Source of the DNA: Piscibacillus sp052246295
Lineage (GTDB): Bacteria > Bacillota > Bacilli > Bacillales > Alkalibacillaceae
Reading direction: 5' to 3' (one strand)
Length of the DNA stretch: 64,000 nt
NCBI GenBank assembly: GCA_052246295.1
Contig: JBQQCO010000010.1
The notes below the pieces were generated by a model. The model saw nothing but the letters and a program-made list of their open reading frames with translations, had not been told where the DNA came from and ran no database searches. A program made the translations under genes and the position numbers. How positions within the stretch are numbered: position 1 is the first letter of the stretch; the number at the start of each line of letters is the position of its first letter. Positions 17,798-26,040 of this stretch are shown piece by piece.

Positions 17798-18853
17798 TAT
17801 TTTCATATTAAATTTAATAATGCCTGCTTCTTTTGCTGAATTAAAAAGAATAACAACTAACGGTCCTAAGAAGAAACCTAAGAACCCGATTAACTGTAAT
17901 CCTAAGAACATGGCTATTAACGTTGGTAACGGTGATAAACCAATATGATGTCCCATAACTTTAGGTTCAATCGTACGTCTTATAGCAAGTAATACGATTG
18001 CTAGAATGGCTAATTTAGTACCTAATACAATATCTCCTGTAATGAACATATATAATGACCATGGCCCAAGTATGATAATAGAACCTATGATTGGAATCAA
18101 GTCTACCAACCATATAATAATAGACATGATTAGAGCAACCTCAGGCATGATTAATAATAGTCCAATTAATGATACTGTGAAAATGATGATACTTACTAAA
18201 AATTGTGCTTTTAGGAAGCCTAATAACACATAAGACATTCTTGCATTCATGAATTTGAATTTCTCTTGAGTTTGTTCGGTCATCATACCATAGAATTTAT
18301 TTCTCAGATTCGGTAAATCCAGCATAAATAAGAATAGAGCGATTAAATAAACTAGTAAACTTATGAGAAAATCTGGTATTTTCATAAAAAGTTGTGTGAT
18401 ACTTTCTATATAATTATAATCTTGAAGTGTTTCCCCATATGACGTTAAATTTTCTGTCACTCGCTTTTCCACTGAGTTGATAAATTCATCTGGCCATTCT
18501 TCTGTAAACGCATCAAACTTTGTTCTGAAGTCCATTAGCTCAGATTCAACATCATTTATGTATGTAGGGATGTTTTCAGTCAGTTTAATAACCTGAGCGA
18601 CTACTTTAGTCGTGGTGTATGTCCCAATAGTTGCAAGAATCAGTATAAAAACTAAAAATACAATCGTGACTGAAAGTTTTCTAGAGATGCCAAACCGTCT
18701 AGTATTAAAATGAACTAACGGGTTTAAAAATAAGGCCGTTAAAAAAGCTAAGATGAGCGGGACTGAAATTGGTAAGATAAAGTAGGCTAGTACCAAAAGT
18801 AGTAAAATATAAAGCGCGATTGTCCATTGTCGTTTTGTTATATTTTTGAACAA
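17795..18853 (-). CDS. AI-2E-family (YtvI/PerM-like) membrane protein
   Basis: Integral membrane protein of 352 residues. It has three N-terminal helices, a large soluble segment (about residues 75-150) and five C-terminal helices, the layout of the AI-2E transporter/PerM family. Conserved motifs include VDLIPIIGSIIILGPW and a C-terminal GFLGFFLGPLVVILF. Relatives in Bacillus (YtvI, YdbI, YueF, YrrI) have mixed roles: sporulation, sodium/lithium-proton exchange, or none known. I cannot assign a substrate. Confidence 0.8.
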   Translation of the reverse strand: MFKNITKRQWTIALYILLLLVLAYFILPISVPLILAFLTALFLNPLVHFNTRRFGISRKLSVTIVFLVFILILATIGTYTTTKVVAQVIKLTENIPTYINDVESELMDFRTKFDAFTEEWPDEFINSVEKRVTENLTSYGETLQDYNYIESITQLFMKIPDFLISLLVYLIALFLFMLDLPNLRNKFYGMMTEQTQEKFKFMNARMSYVLLGFLKAQFLVSIIIFTVSLIGLLLIMPEVALIMSIIIWLVDLIPIIGSIIILGPWSLYMFITGDIVLGTKLAILAIVLLAIRRTIEPKVMGHHIGLSPLPTLIAMFLGLQLIGFLGFFLGPLVVILFNSAKEAGIIKFNMKI

Positions 18854-18888
18854 TTAGACCTAGTCCCCTTTCGTACGAAAATGTTTAC

Positions 18889-18919
18889 ATAAAGGGTACA
18901 GTTATACTGCACCCTTTAT
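18889..18919 (-). terminator. Hairpin after the YugN-like gene
   Basis: The inverted repeat ATAAAGGGTACAGT / ACTGCACCCTTTAT (one mismatch) lies just downstream of the minus-strand YugN-like gene. There is no clean T-run, so it is a weak terminator or an RNA 3'-end stabiliser. Confidence 0.5.
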
Positions 18920-18926
18920 AAGTAAC

Positions 18927-19304
18927 TTATTTAGCTTCTTCTTCGATGAATTGTTTTAATTGGTCATTGATGGTAGATAAAATACGTTCTGATTTATCAA
19001 TAATATTTTGTGGGAACCCTTCTTCCTCACCATATTCTACACCGTGAGGATAGTAGTGCTTACCTAATAGTGGAGTAAGTAGTTTGATTACCGCTTTTCC
19101 TGAGTCTACTTCTCCTTCAATCGCATAACCACTTACACGAAGATAATAAGTAATATTCTTTTCTGGAGAATTCATTTTTAAGTCATAAGTAACACGCTCA
19201 TAATCCCATTGACCTGCTAATACAAAACCATTTCTTTCCATAATATATGTTAATGGTTGTAGGTCTAATACAGTGTCTTTAATCTCATTGTTTTCTAATT
19301 TCAT
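18927..19304 (-). CDS. YugN-like family protein
   Basis: 125-residue soluble protein resembling B. subtilis YugN (GQWDYERVTYDLKM and YYLRVSGYAIEGEVDSG segments). Function is unknown; a relation to glucose-6-phosphate isomerase operons exists only by neighbourhood elsewhere. I start at ATG 19302-19304 (MKLENNEI), because on the minus strand AGAGGTG sits six bases upstream. The in-frame ATGs further up lack a ribosome site. Confidence 0.7.
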   Translation of the reverse strand: MKLENNEIKDTVLDLQPLTYIMERNGFVLAGQWDYERVTYDLKMNSPEKNITYYLRVSGYAIEGEVDSGKAVIKLLTPLLGKHYYPHGVEYGEEEGFPQNIIDKSERILSTINDQLKQFIEEEAK

Positions 19305-19500
19305 TTCATTCACCTCTACATTAAGTTTCATTAAATTCATCATATTATGAAACCGTTAATTAATCAATTATTTAAAAGTAAATATTGATAATGTGTAACA
19401 TTTTATTCAAATATTATGGGCTTTGAACCATGAACACATTTTATCACTCCTAATTATAATAATAGTAACTGGCCATTTTATGTATGAAGGGGTGATAAAT

Positions 19501-19872
19501 ATGTATCACTTAGATTTACCAGAAGAAGTACGAGAATTTAAGAAATTTGTAGAAAGTAGGCATGGTCTTGTAAAGGATGTTCGTCGTGGCAAATATAGCT
19601 GGCAAGAATTATACGATCGCTGGCGTGAAAATGGAGAACAAGACCCGTTGTGGGATGAATATGAGCGTATTGAATCAATAAATGAGAGCTCATCTCCTTT
19701 GACTGGTAAGTTCTCAAATCTAATTGATATGGTATCTAAGGTTGATTTCGACCAATTTGAAAAACAAGTAAATAATTTGTCAAAAACAATTGATCAAGTT
19801 CAAGGTTTTCTGAGTAAACAAGGCCATAAAAAGTCTTATAAACAGTATAACCAAAGAAAACGATTCTTTTAA
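19501..19872 (+). CDS. ylbD: YlbD family putative spore coat protein
   Basis: 123-residue protein matching the YlbD family (MYHLDLPEEVREFKKFV, RRGKYSWQELYDRW). The C-terminus is basic (HKKSYKQYNQRKRFF) and residues about 75-105 can form a coiled coil. In B. subtilis the family is annotated as a spore coat component; I see nothing that proves this. ATG 19501 follows AAGGGGTG. It lies upstream of ylbF as in B. subtilis, but ylbE, which normally separates them, is missing. Confidence 0.82.
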   Translation: MYHLDLPEEVREFKKFVESRHGLVKDVRRGKYSWQELYDRWRENGEQDPLWDEYERIESINESSSPLTGKFSNLIDMVSKVDFDQFEKQVNNLSKTIDQVQGFLSKQGHKKSYKQYNQRKRFF

Positions 19873-19937
19873 CATGTAAATTGTATATTGGTAATCTCGC
19901 CTTCATTTTGATAAGATAATAATGTGGAGGTGAGTAA

Positions 19938-20384
19938 ATGCTCGCTAATTTAGAAGTAATTGAGGTATTAGAGCATGCAGAAAAATTAGGCAAAATGATT
20001 ACTGAGTCAGAAGACTTTCATATATACAGCAAGAGAAAAAAGGATTTATATCAAGATTCTGAAGCAACAAAACTTATGAATGATTTTTCAAAAATGAAAG
20101 AGCATTATGAAGATGTTCAGCGTTTTGGGCGTTATCACCCTGATTATAGTAAAATCATGAAAGAAATCCGAGAACAGAAACGAGAACTAGACATGCATGA
20201 TACTGTAGCCATCTATAAGCAATCAGAAACACAACTCCAAGGATTATTAGATGATGTTTCAGAAATTATTGCTCAATCAATCAGTCCAAACATAAAAGCA
20301 CCAAGAGATGGAATTGCACTTAAAGATACAGGCTCTGGATGTGGTTGTGGATCTGGTGGCGCATGTGGTTGCCAAGCCTCTTAA
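19938..20384 (+). CDS. ricF: RicF (YlbF), subunit of the RicAFT complex
   Basis: 148-residue helical protein. With RicA (YmcA) and RicT (YaaT) it forms a complex that carries iron-sulfur clusters and promotes RNase Y-dependent RNA maturation, competence, biofilm and sporulation in B. subtilis. The C-terminal cysteine cluster is intact: C135, C137, C143 and C145 in CGCGSGGACGC, the proposed cluster ligands. ATG 19938 follows GGAGGTGAG. ylbG follows after 25 bases. Confidence 0.92.
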   Translation: MLANLEVIEVLEHAEKLGKMITESEDFHIYSKRKKDLYQDSEATKLMNDFSKMKEHYEDVQRFGRYHPDYSKIMKEIREQKRELDMHDTVAIYKQSETQLQGLLDDVSEIIAQSISPNIKAPRDGIALKDTGSGCGCGSGGACGCQAS

Positions 20385-20409
20385 TTTATTAGGGAATGAG
20401 GTAATAAAT

Positions 20410-20688
20410 ATGATAACTAAACGCCAAGGTATTGTAGTATGGGTAAAGCATCCTAAATACGTTAAACGTCTAAGAAGATATGGACATATGATTTACGCAT
20501 CTAGAAGGCAAAAATATGTCTTACTCTATGTCAATCAAGAAGAGATAGAAGGGACTATGGAGCAAATCAAACAATTAAATTTTGTAAGAAAAGTTGATTT
20601 CTCTTATAAACCTTTTGTAGACACTGTTTATCAAAAGAAATCACCTATTAAAGAAGAAAAAGAATATGAAATTAAAAGTGTTTATTAA
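20410..20688 (+). CDS. ylbG: YlbG family protein
   Basis: 92-residue member of the YlbG (UPF0298) family, conserved next to ylbF throughout Bacilli and of unknown function. MITKRQGIVVWVKHPKYVKRLRRYG and the alternating beta pattern suggest a small ferredoxin-like fold. The true start is ATG 20410, seven bases after GAGGT; upstream in-frame codons overlap ylbF. The gene ends in a strong terminator, next to which the 210-bp repeat is inserted. Confidence 0.85.
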   Translation: MITKRQGIVVWVKHPKYVKRLRRYGHMIYASRRQKYVLLYVNQEEIEGTMEQIKQLNFVRKVDFSYKPFVDTVYQKKSPIKEEKEYEIKSVY

Positions 20689-20720
20689 AAAACTGAAGCT
20701 ATAACTGCTTCAGTTTTTTT
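20687..20720 (+). terminator. Terminator of ylbD-ylbF-ylbG
   Basis: The stem AACTGAAGC / GCTTCAGTT (20691-20715) has an A-run before it and seven T after it. The 210-bp repeat begins at the end of the T-run. Confidence 0.9.
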
Positions 20721-20721
20721 G

Positions 20722-20931
20722 TGCTCTATACTAATTGTGGTGGTGTCCAATGTCACATCAATTATGTTGAGAGATTGATGATTGAACCGTTGGTTTGTGA
20801 CTCGCTATCGGCGGACGCTTGCCGTGCCCGCGGAAAGCGAAGCATTTTGATGGAGCGATGTTAAATATAATCATTAAAAGGATAAAAAGTGGATGGTGTA
20901 AATTTTACACCACCACATTTGAAATAGACCC
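20722..20931. mobile_element. 210-bp MITE-like element, internal-deletion copy of an ISL3 derivative
   Basis: Its ends are 25-base imperfect inverted repeats sharing GTGGTGGTGT (20722-20746 and 20907-20931). Both 105-base arms align without gaps to the arms of the 545-bp element at 50378-50922, with 7 mismatches in the left arm and 1 in the right by eye. The arms meet at GCCGTG (20821-20826), so 335 bases present in the longer copy are missing. It contains no coding capacity. T-rich flanks (TTTTTTT left, TTTTTT right) could be a target duplication in the ylbG terminator. Confidence 0.85.
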
Positions 20932-20935
20932 TTTT

Positions 20936-21322
20936 TTATGACCTTATAATATGGTTTAACCTTAATATCGCAATTAATTGTTGATAATATAAATCAATTT
21001 CATGATACGTTTCCGCTGGAGGGACCACCAATTCGATAATAGGCTTATTAATTTGATCACTAACCGTTTTAAAAGCTTCATAACGTACATTCGACTCACC
21101 CTCTTGCGGTTTTGGAATTCCTTCCAGACATATGTATATGGGTTGGAAATTCCCTTGAGTTGTCGGTTTAAAGACAGCAGCAATTGATGTACGCTCTTCG
21201 TCATTCTTTATTGTATGAAATGCTAATAAACTTTCAACTCTTTCAGGCATAGACTCTATTAAAGTAAATAGTTCATATATATCTCCATAACCTTCTCCAA
21301 GTTTGATAAACCTTTGTGTCAT
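20936..21322 (-). CDS. Conserved Bacillaceae protein of unknown function (DUF7147-like)
   Basis: 128-residue protein beginning MTQRFIKLGEGYGDIYEL, with an alternating alpha/beta pattern and no membrane segment. I recall close relatives in the Bacillus cereus group at this locus, annotated as DUF7147 or, without support, as methylthioribose kinase. It is much too short to be a kinase. ATG at 21320-21322 is preceded on the minus strand by GAGGTATTG. Its 3' end abuts the 210-bp repeat. Codon use is like its neighbours. Confidence 0.65.
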   Translation of the reverse strand: MTQRFIKLGEGYGDIYELFTLIESMPERVESLLAFHTIKNDEERTSIAAVFKPTTQGNFQPIYICLEGIPKPQEGESNVRYEAFKTVSDQINKPIIELVVPPAETYHEIDLYYQQLIAILRLNHIIRS

Positions 21323-21468
21323 GACAATACCTCCTCAATTCCCTTTATAATGTAGCATGTTTCATTTATTTTGTGAAATAACATAGTCACTTAACTGTCG
21401 TTTTGTTAAAATAATAGTCGAATTGTGTAATTTACAGTAAGATAACAAAGTTGATTTTAAATAAATGT

Positions 21469-21660
21469 ATAAAAAAAGTGGCCTTTCTTAAATCTATAGA
21501 TTAAAGAAAAGCCACAACTCTCCGTTACATAACAGAGAGAGTACAAAAAGGGAGAGGAGAAACCGGAAGAAGGTCTTATGGGGAATGATAAGACTTTCTC
21601 CGAGTCGAACGGATTCCTCTTAAATTCCGTTCTAGAAGCTATTATTACCAATAGAGAAAA
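21469..21660 (-). ncRNA. Candidate structured small RNA, RoxS/RsaE-like
   Basis: A 373-base gap between the convergently facing DUF gene and rsmD holds four hairpins on the minus strand. In order of transcription they are GAACGGA/TCCGTTC (21607-21632), GTCTTAT/ATAAGAC with loop CATTCCCC (21573-21594), CTCTC-GTTA/TAAC-GAGAG (21518-21539), and a long terminator stem at 21478-21515 followed by seven T on that strand (21471-21477). A C-rich single-stranded stretch, TTTCTCCTCTCCCTTTTTGT, lies between. C-rich loops able to pair with ribosome sites are the hallmark of RoxS/RsaE. The 5' end and promoter are not resolved. Confidence 0.5.
21471..21515 (-). terminator. Terminator of the minus-strand RNA candidate
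   Basis: The stem GTGGC-CTTTCTT...AAGAAA-GCCAC at 21478-21515 has the T-run only on the minus strand, which sets the direction of transcription away from rsmD. Confidence 0.75.
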
Positions 21661-21695
21661 ATATATACATCAAAAAATTAAAAGTTGGTGAGAAA

Positions 21696-22268
21696 ATGAG
21701 AGTGATAGCTGGGTCACTAAAAGGGCATCCTATTGTTGCTGTTTCTAATCAAAAAACGAGGCCGACGACAGACAAGGTTAAGGAAGCTTTGTTTCAAATT
21801 ATTGGACCTTTTTTTGATGGTGGAAGGGCTTTGGATTTATTTGCTGGAAGTGGGAATCTGGGAATCGAAGGTATTAGTAGAGGGCTGGAGCATGTAACAT
21901 TCGTTGATCAACAGTTCCATGCTATACAGACGATTAAACAGAACATTAAACAACTGAATTTAACTCAGCAATGTGAAGTTTATCGTAATGACGCTTTTAG
22001 AGCAATGAAGGCAGCAGGTAAAAGAGGAAAAACATATCATTATGTCTTTTTAGATCCACCTTATGGTAAAGTCTCTTTTGATAAGCTGTTAAAGGAATTG
22101 ACTGAGCACGAATTACTTGAAGACGGTTGTTTAATTATTTGTGAGCATACTCAAGAGGAAGAATTGCCAGATTCTTTTGAAAGATATACAATGTTAAGGC
22201 GAGACGATTATGGTTCATTAACGCAGATTACGATATATCGATATGATGAGGGGGATACAGATGCCTAA
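21696..22268 (+). CDS. rsmD: 16S rRNA (guanine-N2)-methyltransferase RsmD
   Basis: SAM-dependent enzyme that methylates G966 (E. coli numbering) of 16S rRNA. It has 190 residues, with SAM-binding motif ALDLFAGSGNLGIE and catalytic motif DPPYG, as in the family. ATG 21696 follows GGTGAG. The gene is ylbH in the B. subtilis map. Its last eight bases overlap coaD, the conserved rsmD-coaD pair. Confidence 0.94.
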   Translation: MRVIAGSLKGHPIVAVSNQKTRPTTDKVKEALFQIIGPFFDGGRALDLFAGSGNLGIEGISRGLEHVTFVDQQFHAIQTIKQNIKQLNLTQQCEVYRNDAFRAMKAAGKRGKTYHYVFLDPPYGKVSFDKLLKELTEHELLEDGCLIICEHTQEEELPDSFERYTMLRRDDYGSLTQITIYRYDEGDTDA

Positions 22269-22746
22269 AACAGCTATTTGCCCAGGGAGTTTTGACCCAA
22301 TTACATATGGTCACTTAGATATTATTAGAAGAGGGGCTAAGATCTTTGACCATGTTATTGTAGCGGTTTTTAATAACCAATCTAAATCACCGTTATTTTC
22401 TGTTGAAGAACGACTAGCATTGATTGAAGAAGCGACTAAAGACCTTCCGAATGTTTCTTGTGACGTTAGTCAAGGTTTATTAGTTGACTATGCTAAGAAA
22501 AAGCATGTTGATGTTATCTTGAGAGGACTTCGAGCAGTTAGTGACTTTGAATATGAAATGCAAATTACATCTATGAACCGTAAGTTGAATAAAGATATTG
22601 AAACGTTTTTCATGATGACAAATAATCAGTACTCTTTCTTGAGTTCAAGCATTGTTAAAGAAGCGGCTAAATATGAATCAGATGTTTCAGACTTAGTCCC
22701 TGAAAATGTAGCACAAGCTTTAAAAGAAAAATATTCTACAAACTAA
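22261..22746 (+). CDS. coaD: Phosphopantetheine adenylyltransferase
   Basis: Transfers AMP from ATP to 4'-phosphopantetheine, the penultimate step of coenzyme A synthesis. It has 161 residues, the family length. The nucleotidyltransferase motif PGSFDPITYGHLDII (TxxH form: TYGH) and the C-terminal YSFLSSSIVKE (ISSTxVRE-like) are present. The start is ATG 22261 (MPKTAICPGSFD), behind GAGGGGGAT. It overlaps rsmD by eight bases and is closed by a bidirectional terminator. Confidence 0.95.
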   Translation: MPKTAICPGSFDPITYGHLDIIRRGAKIFDHVIVAVFNNQSKSPLFSVEERLALIEEATKDLPNVSCDVSQGLLVDYAKKKHVDVILRGLRAVSDFEYEMQITSMNRKLNKDIETFFMMTNNQYSFLSSSIVKEAAKYESDVSDLVPENVAQALKEKYSTN

Positions 22747-22748
22747 TC

Positions 22749-22790
22749 AAAAATAGTACCCACGTCATTGTATGGGTACTATTTTTGTGT
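22749..22790. terminator. Bidirectional terminator coaD/ylbJ
   Basis: The 14-bp stem AAAAATAGTACCCA / TGGGTACTATTTTT (22749-22786) with a 10-base loop lies between convergent coaD and ylbJ. The ylbJ stop lies in the right arm. Confidence 0.88.
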
Positions 22791-24002
22791 TCTAATCCTT
22801 GAAATAAGGAATAAACATCCAATGGTCAAGGCACTAATGGAAATTAAGTGACCATAATTCTCTAGCCAATTCCATAAATCGAACCAAAAATAATCATGAG
22901 AAATCTTACCTTCTGAACCTACCGTAATATCTTTTGGAGAGTATGCATTTCGGTTTAAATAAAGTGGTTTATATAGAATGATCGTTAACCATACTGAAAA
23001 TACAATATGCAATAATCGTGCAAAGAAATAAGGTGCAAATTTGATATCTGTGGTGGATAGTATGCTTGCAACTTGAGCTTGAATTGAAAATCCATTAAAA
23101 GCTAATATTGCACTAACAAAAACTAATTGTATTAATAAAGATAGGTTATCAATTTGCGAAATCATTTGTGCGCCTAATGTTATTTCAAATAATCCTGCTA
23201 TAAATGGTAAGGATAATGAATCCGGGACAGAGAACCATTCAAAAATATGTCCAATAAGTATTCCAAGGTGATTGGTGATCCCTGTTAAGAACAGTAATTT
23301 ATTTATGACTGAAAAAAGGATGATAAAACCACCTACGACTACTAGTGTTTGTATTGATGAGGAGACAGCTTGTCCGAGAACTTGACCTAAGGGCTCATTC
23401 TTCTTAAGACGTTCATGGTGTAACGTTTGCCAGGCTCGTTTAACAAATGATTCTTGATTTTGATCTATTTTTTTAATCGTTCGTTCCTCGCGATATTTAT
23501 AGAATTTCATACATAAACCAACTAATATAGCACCTACATAATGGCTAATGGCTAATAGTAATCCGGTTTTTGGATCGTGGAAAAAGCCAATTGATATTGC
23601 ACCAAATATAAATAATGGATTTGAGGCGTTCGTGAATGATACTAAGCGTTCAGCTTCAGTTTGTGTAAGGACTTTCTCCTGTCTAAGTCTAGCGGTTATT
23701 TTCGCCCCTGATGGATAACCACTAGCTAGTCCCATTCCAAGCACTACACCACCGGCCCCTGGTATATTAAATAAGGGTCTCATTAAAGGCTCCAAAATCA
23801 TTCCAATGACTTTTACCACTCCAAAGGCAAGCAATAATTCTGCTATAATAAAGAAAGGAAGCAAGGAAGGGAATACGATTTCAAACCATAGCTTTAAACC
23901 TCTAATAGAGGCTTCAAAAGATTCGTCTGGGAATGTAATGATTGCAATTGCTAAAAAAATAGTGCTAATAGTATAAAATAAAGTTCTAATCTTATTTAAC
24001 AC
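22779..24002 (-). CDS. ylbJ: Sporulation integral membrane protein YlbJ
   Basis: Polytopic membrane protein, 407 residues, about eight helices, related to the nucleoside-recognition (Gate) domain transporters SpoIIIM/SpoVM-type YlbJ group. ASGYPSGAKITARLRQ and SFTNASNPLFIFGAI are the conserved gate motifs. In B. subtilis ylbJ is made in the mother cell under sigma-E and is needed for heat-resistant spores. I choose GTG 24000-24002 (MLNKIRTLFY) because GGAGG lies seven bases upstream; a longer frame begins at 24050. It is divergent from ylbK. Confidence 0.88.
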   Translation of the reverse strand: MLNKIRTLFYTISTIFLAIAIITFPDESFEASIRGLKLWFEIVFPSLLPFFIIAELLLAFGVVKVIGMILEPLMRPLFNIPGAGGVVLGMGLASGYPSGAKITARLRQEKVLTQTEAERLVSFTNASNPLFIFGAISIGFFHDPKTGLLLAISHYVGAILVGLCMKFYKYREERTIKKIDQNQESFVKRAWQTLHHERLKKNEPLGQVLGQAVSSSIQTLVVVGGFIILFSVINKLLFLTGITNHLGILIGHIFEWFSVPDSLSLPFIAGLFEITLGAQMISQIDNLSLLIQLVFVSAILAFNGFSIQAQVASILSTTDIKFAPYFFARLLHIVFSVWLTIILYKPLYLNRNAYSPKDITVGSEGKISHDYFWFDLWNWLENYGHLISISALTIGCLFLISRIRTQK

Positions 24003-24156
24003 ATGTATTCCTCCTATGGCATTCCTAGCTGTACGAATAGACCATCGCATAGTTAAATATAATGAATAAAGAAAAGGAATTTGTCTTATACACTATACGC
24101 GAAATGGTCGAGTATATATGCATAGTTGATTATTAAATTTGGACAGGAGGCAGCAT

Positions 24157-24948
24157 ATGAGCCGGCCAAAAATCGGGTTAGCATTAGGGTCAGGTGGTGC
24201 CCGTGGATTTTCACATTTAGGTGTTATAAAAATCTTAGAAAAACATGATATTCCTGTAGATTATATTGCTGGCAGTAGTATGGGAGCATTAGTCGGAGCT
24301 TTTTATGGTGCTGGACAATCAATTGAACAAATGTATCAATTGGCTCTAACGTTTAAACGAAAATATTTTATGGATATTATGGTGCCGAAAATGGGATTGA
24401 TCCAAGGGGAGAGGATTAAATCCTATATTAAGATGTTTACATATAATAAAAGGCTTGAGGACTTTGATATCCCAGTTTCTATTGTGACAACAGACATTTA
24501 TAGTGGAGAAAAAGTAGTATTTAATGAAGGAGATGCCGCATCAGCTGTAAGGGCTAGTATTTCGATCCCAGGCATTTTCGTTCCGGAGAATATTGATGGT
24601 CGATTGCTAGTCGATGGTGGTGTTATTGACCGCATTCCGATATCTGTTGTGAAGGACATGGGTGCAGATATTGTGATTGCTGTGGATTGTTCAAAATTCG
24701 AACAAAATACAGAAGTGTATTCAATTTACGATATCATTATGCAAAGTATTGACATTATGCAAAACGAGATTACAAACTATCGTATGGTGGATGCTGATGT
24801 CGTCATGCGACCTGAAGTATATTCTTATAGTTCACGAAATTACACACAAATCGCAGAAATTATCGAAAAAGGTGAAAAGGAAGCAGAAAAGCAAGTTGAA
24901 TCAATAAAAAAAGCAATAGAAGATTGGAAGGGTCTTAATGCAAATTAA
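24157..24948 (+). CDS. ylbK: Patatin-like phospholipase/esterase YlbK
   Basis: Cytoplasmic or membrane-associated serine lipid acyl hydrolase of the patatin/RssA group, 263 residues. It has oxyanion loop GSGGARG, nucleophile elbow GSSMG with S41, and the dyad aspartate D153 in DGG. The natural substrate in Bacillus is not known. The start is ATG 24157 (MSRPKIGLA), behind ACAGGAGG. A TTG 18 bases upstream is in frame but lies before the ribosome site. It overlaps ylbL by 11 bases. Confidence 0.88.
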   Translation: MSRPKIGLALGSGGARGFSHLGVIKILEKHDIPVDYIAGSSMGALVGAFYGAGQSIEQMYQLALTFKRKYFMDIMVPKMGLIQGERIKSYIKMFTYNKRLEDFDIPVSIVTTDIYSGEKVVFNEGDAASAVRASISIPGIFVPENIDGRLLVDGGVIDRIPISVVKDMGADIVIAVDCSKFEQNTEVYSIYDIIMQSIDIMQNEITNYRMVDADVVMRPEVYSYSSRNYTQIAEIIEKGEKEAEKQVESIKKAIEDWKGLNAN

Positions 24949-25960
24949 TCGTAAGCAGTTTATTTTATACTCAATAATATTAGTATTAGTAATTTTCTTA
25001 TCTAGCTTTAAATTAGATTATTACATTTATCAACCTGGTGGCATATATGCTTTAGATGAAGTTGTTAATGTGGACCAAAGGTTTGAGAGTGAAGGTGAAA
25101 TGCATTTAGTAACTGTTCGTGGTGGGCAGGCTACCCCAATTTATTACTTATGGGCGAAAATTAGACCATATTATGAAATCTATGATTTAGACGATATTAG
25201 ACCTGAGGGGATTAGCCAAGAAGAGTATATGAACACTCAATTACATATTATGGAGTCATCTCAAGAAGCGGCCACAGTTGTTGCATTTAAGGCATCAGAT
25301 CGTGAAATCGATATCGAATATAAAGGTGTTTATGTAATGGGTGTTGTGGACGGTATGCCTGCAGATGGTAACTTGCAACCTGGTGATCAAATTGTAGAGA
25401 TTGATGGAAAAGCTGTTAACTCATCACAAGAGGTTCTTGAGATAATCTCAAATTATTCAAAAGGCGAAGATATTGAAGCGAAGGTAATTAGAGAAGATGA
25501 AGAGATGAATGTATCGTTTGCGTTGGGTACGTTTCCTAATGAACCTGATCGTGTTGGAATGGGTGTTTCTTTAGTGACAGATCGTGACGTTACAGTGGAT
25601 CCTAAAGTTAACTTTGATAGTGGAAGTATCGGGGGACCTAGTGCCGGCCTAATGATGTCATTAGAGATATACGATCAATTAACAACAGAAGATATCACTA
25701 AAGGATATTTGATAGCAGGTACTGGTGAAATTGACTATGAAGGTAATGTTTACCGTATTGGTGGCATAGATAAAAAGATAGTAGCAGCAGATCGTGACGG
25801 TGCGGATGTCTTTTTTGCTCCAAACGAAAAAGGGAAAGATGGGTCTAACTACGAGGTAGCGAAACAAACTGCAGAAAAAATCGGAACTGATATGGAAGTT
25901 GTACCAGTTGATACATTTCAAGATGCGATTGATTATCTAGAAAGTCTTGAAACGAAATAA
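24938..25960 (+). CDS. ylbL: PDZ-Lon-type serine protease YlbL
   Basis: Membrane-anchored protease, 340 residues: an N-terminal helix (about 7-24), a PDZ domain (about 120-200; GVVDGMPADGNLQPGDQIV) and a Lon-like catalytic domain. The catalytic Ser is S235 in GPSAGLM and the Lys is K279 or K280 in GGIDKKI. In B. subtilis YlbL, with CtpA, degrades the division inhibitor YneA after DNA damage; relatives process streptococcal pheromone (SepM). ATG 24938 lies inside ylbK, so the pair is coupled. Confidence 0.9.
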   Translation: MQINRKQFILYSIILVLVIFLSSFKLDYYIYQPGGIYALDEVVNVDQRFESEGEMHLVTVRGGQATPIYYLWAKIRPYYEIYDLDDIRPEGISQEEYMNTQLHIMESSQEAATVVAFKASDREIDIEYKGVYVMGVVDGMPADGNLQPGDQIVEIDGKAVNSSQEVLEIISNYSKGEDIEAKVIREDEEMNVSFALGTFPNEPDRVGMGVSLVTDRDVTVDPKVNFDSGSIGGPSAGLMMSLEIYDQLTTEDITKGYLIAGTGEIDYEGNVYRIGGIDKKIVAADRDGADVFFAPNEKGKDGSNYEVAKQTAEKIGTDMEVVPVDTFQDAIDYLESLETK

Positions 25961-25985
25961 GAACTATATTGGATAAATTTACATA

Positions 25986-26030
25986 AAACCCGTACAATGA
26001 TTATTTTTAATCGCTGTACGGGTTTATATT
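25986..26030. terminator. Convergent hairpin ylbL/tmcAL
   Basis: The stem AAACCCGTACA / TGTACGGGTTT (25986-26025) between convergent genes has A/T tracts on both sides but no long T-run. Confidence 0.7.
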
Positions 26031-26040
26031 TTGCTACTTC

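Noticed and set aside
21457..21651. A 64-codon minus-strand frame upstream of rsmD
   Set aside because: It spans all four hairpins and the terminator of the RNA candidate, lacks a ribosome site, and reads as structured RNA rather than protein.
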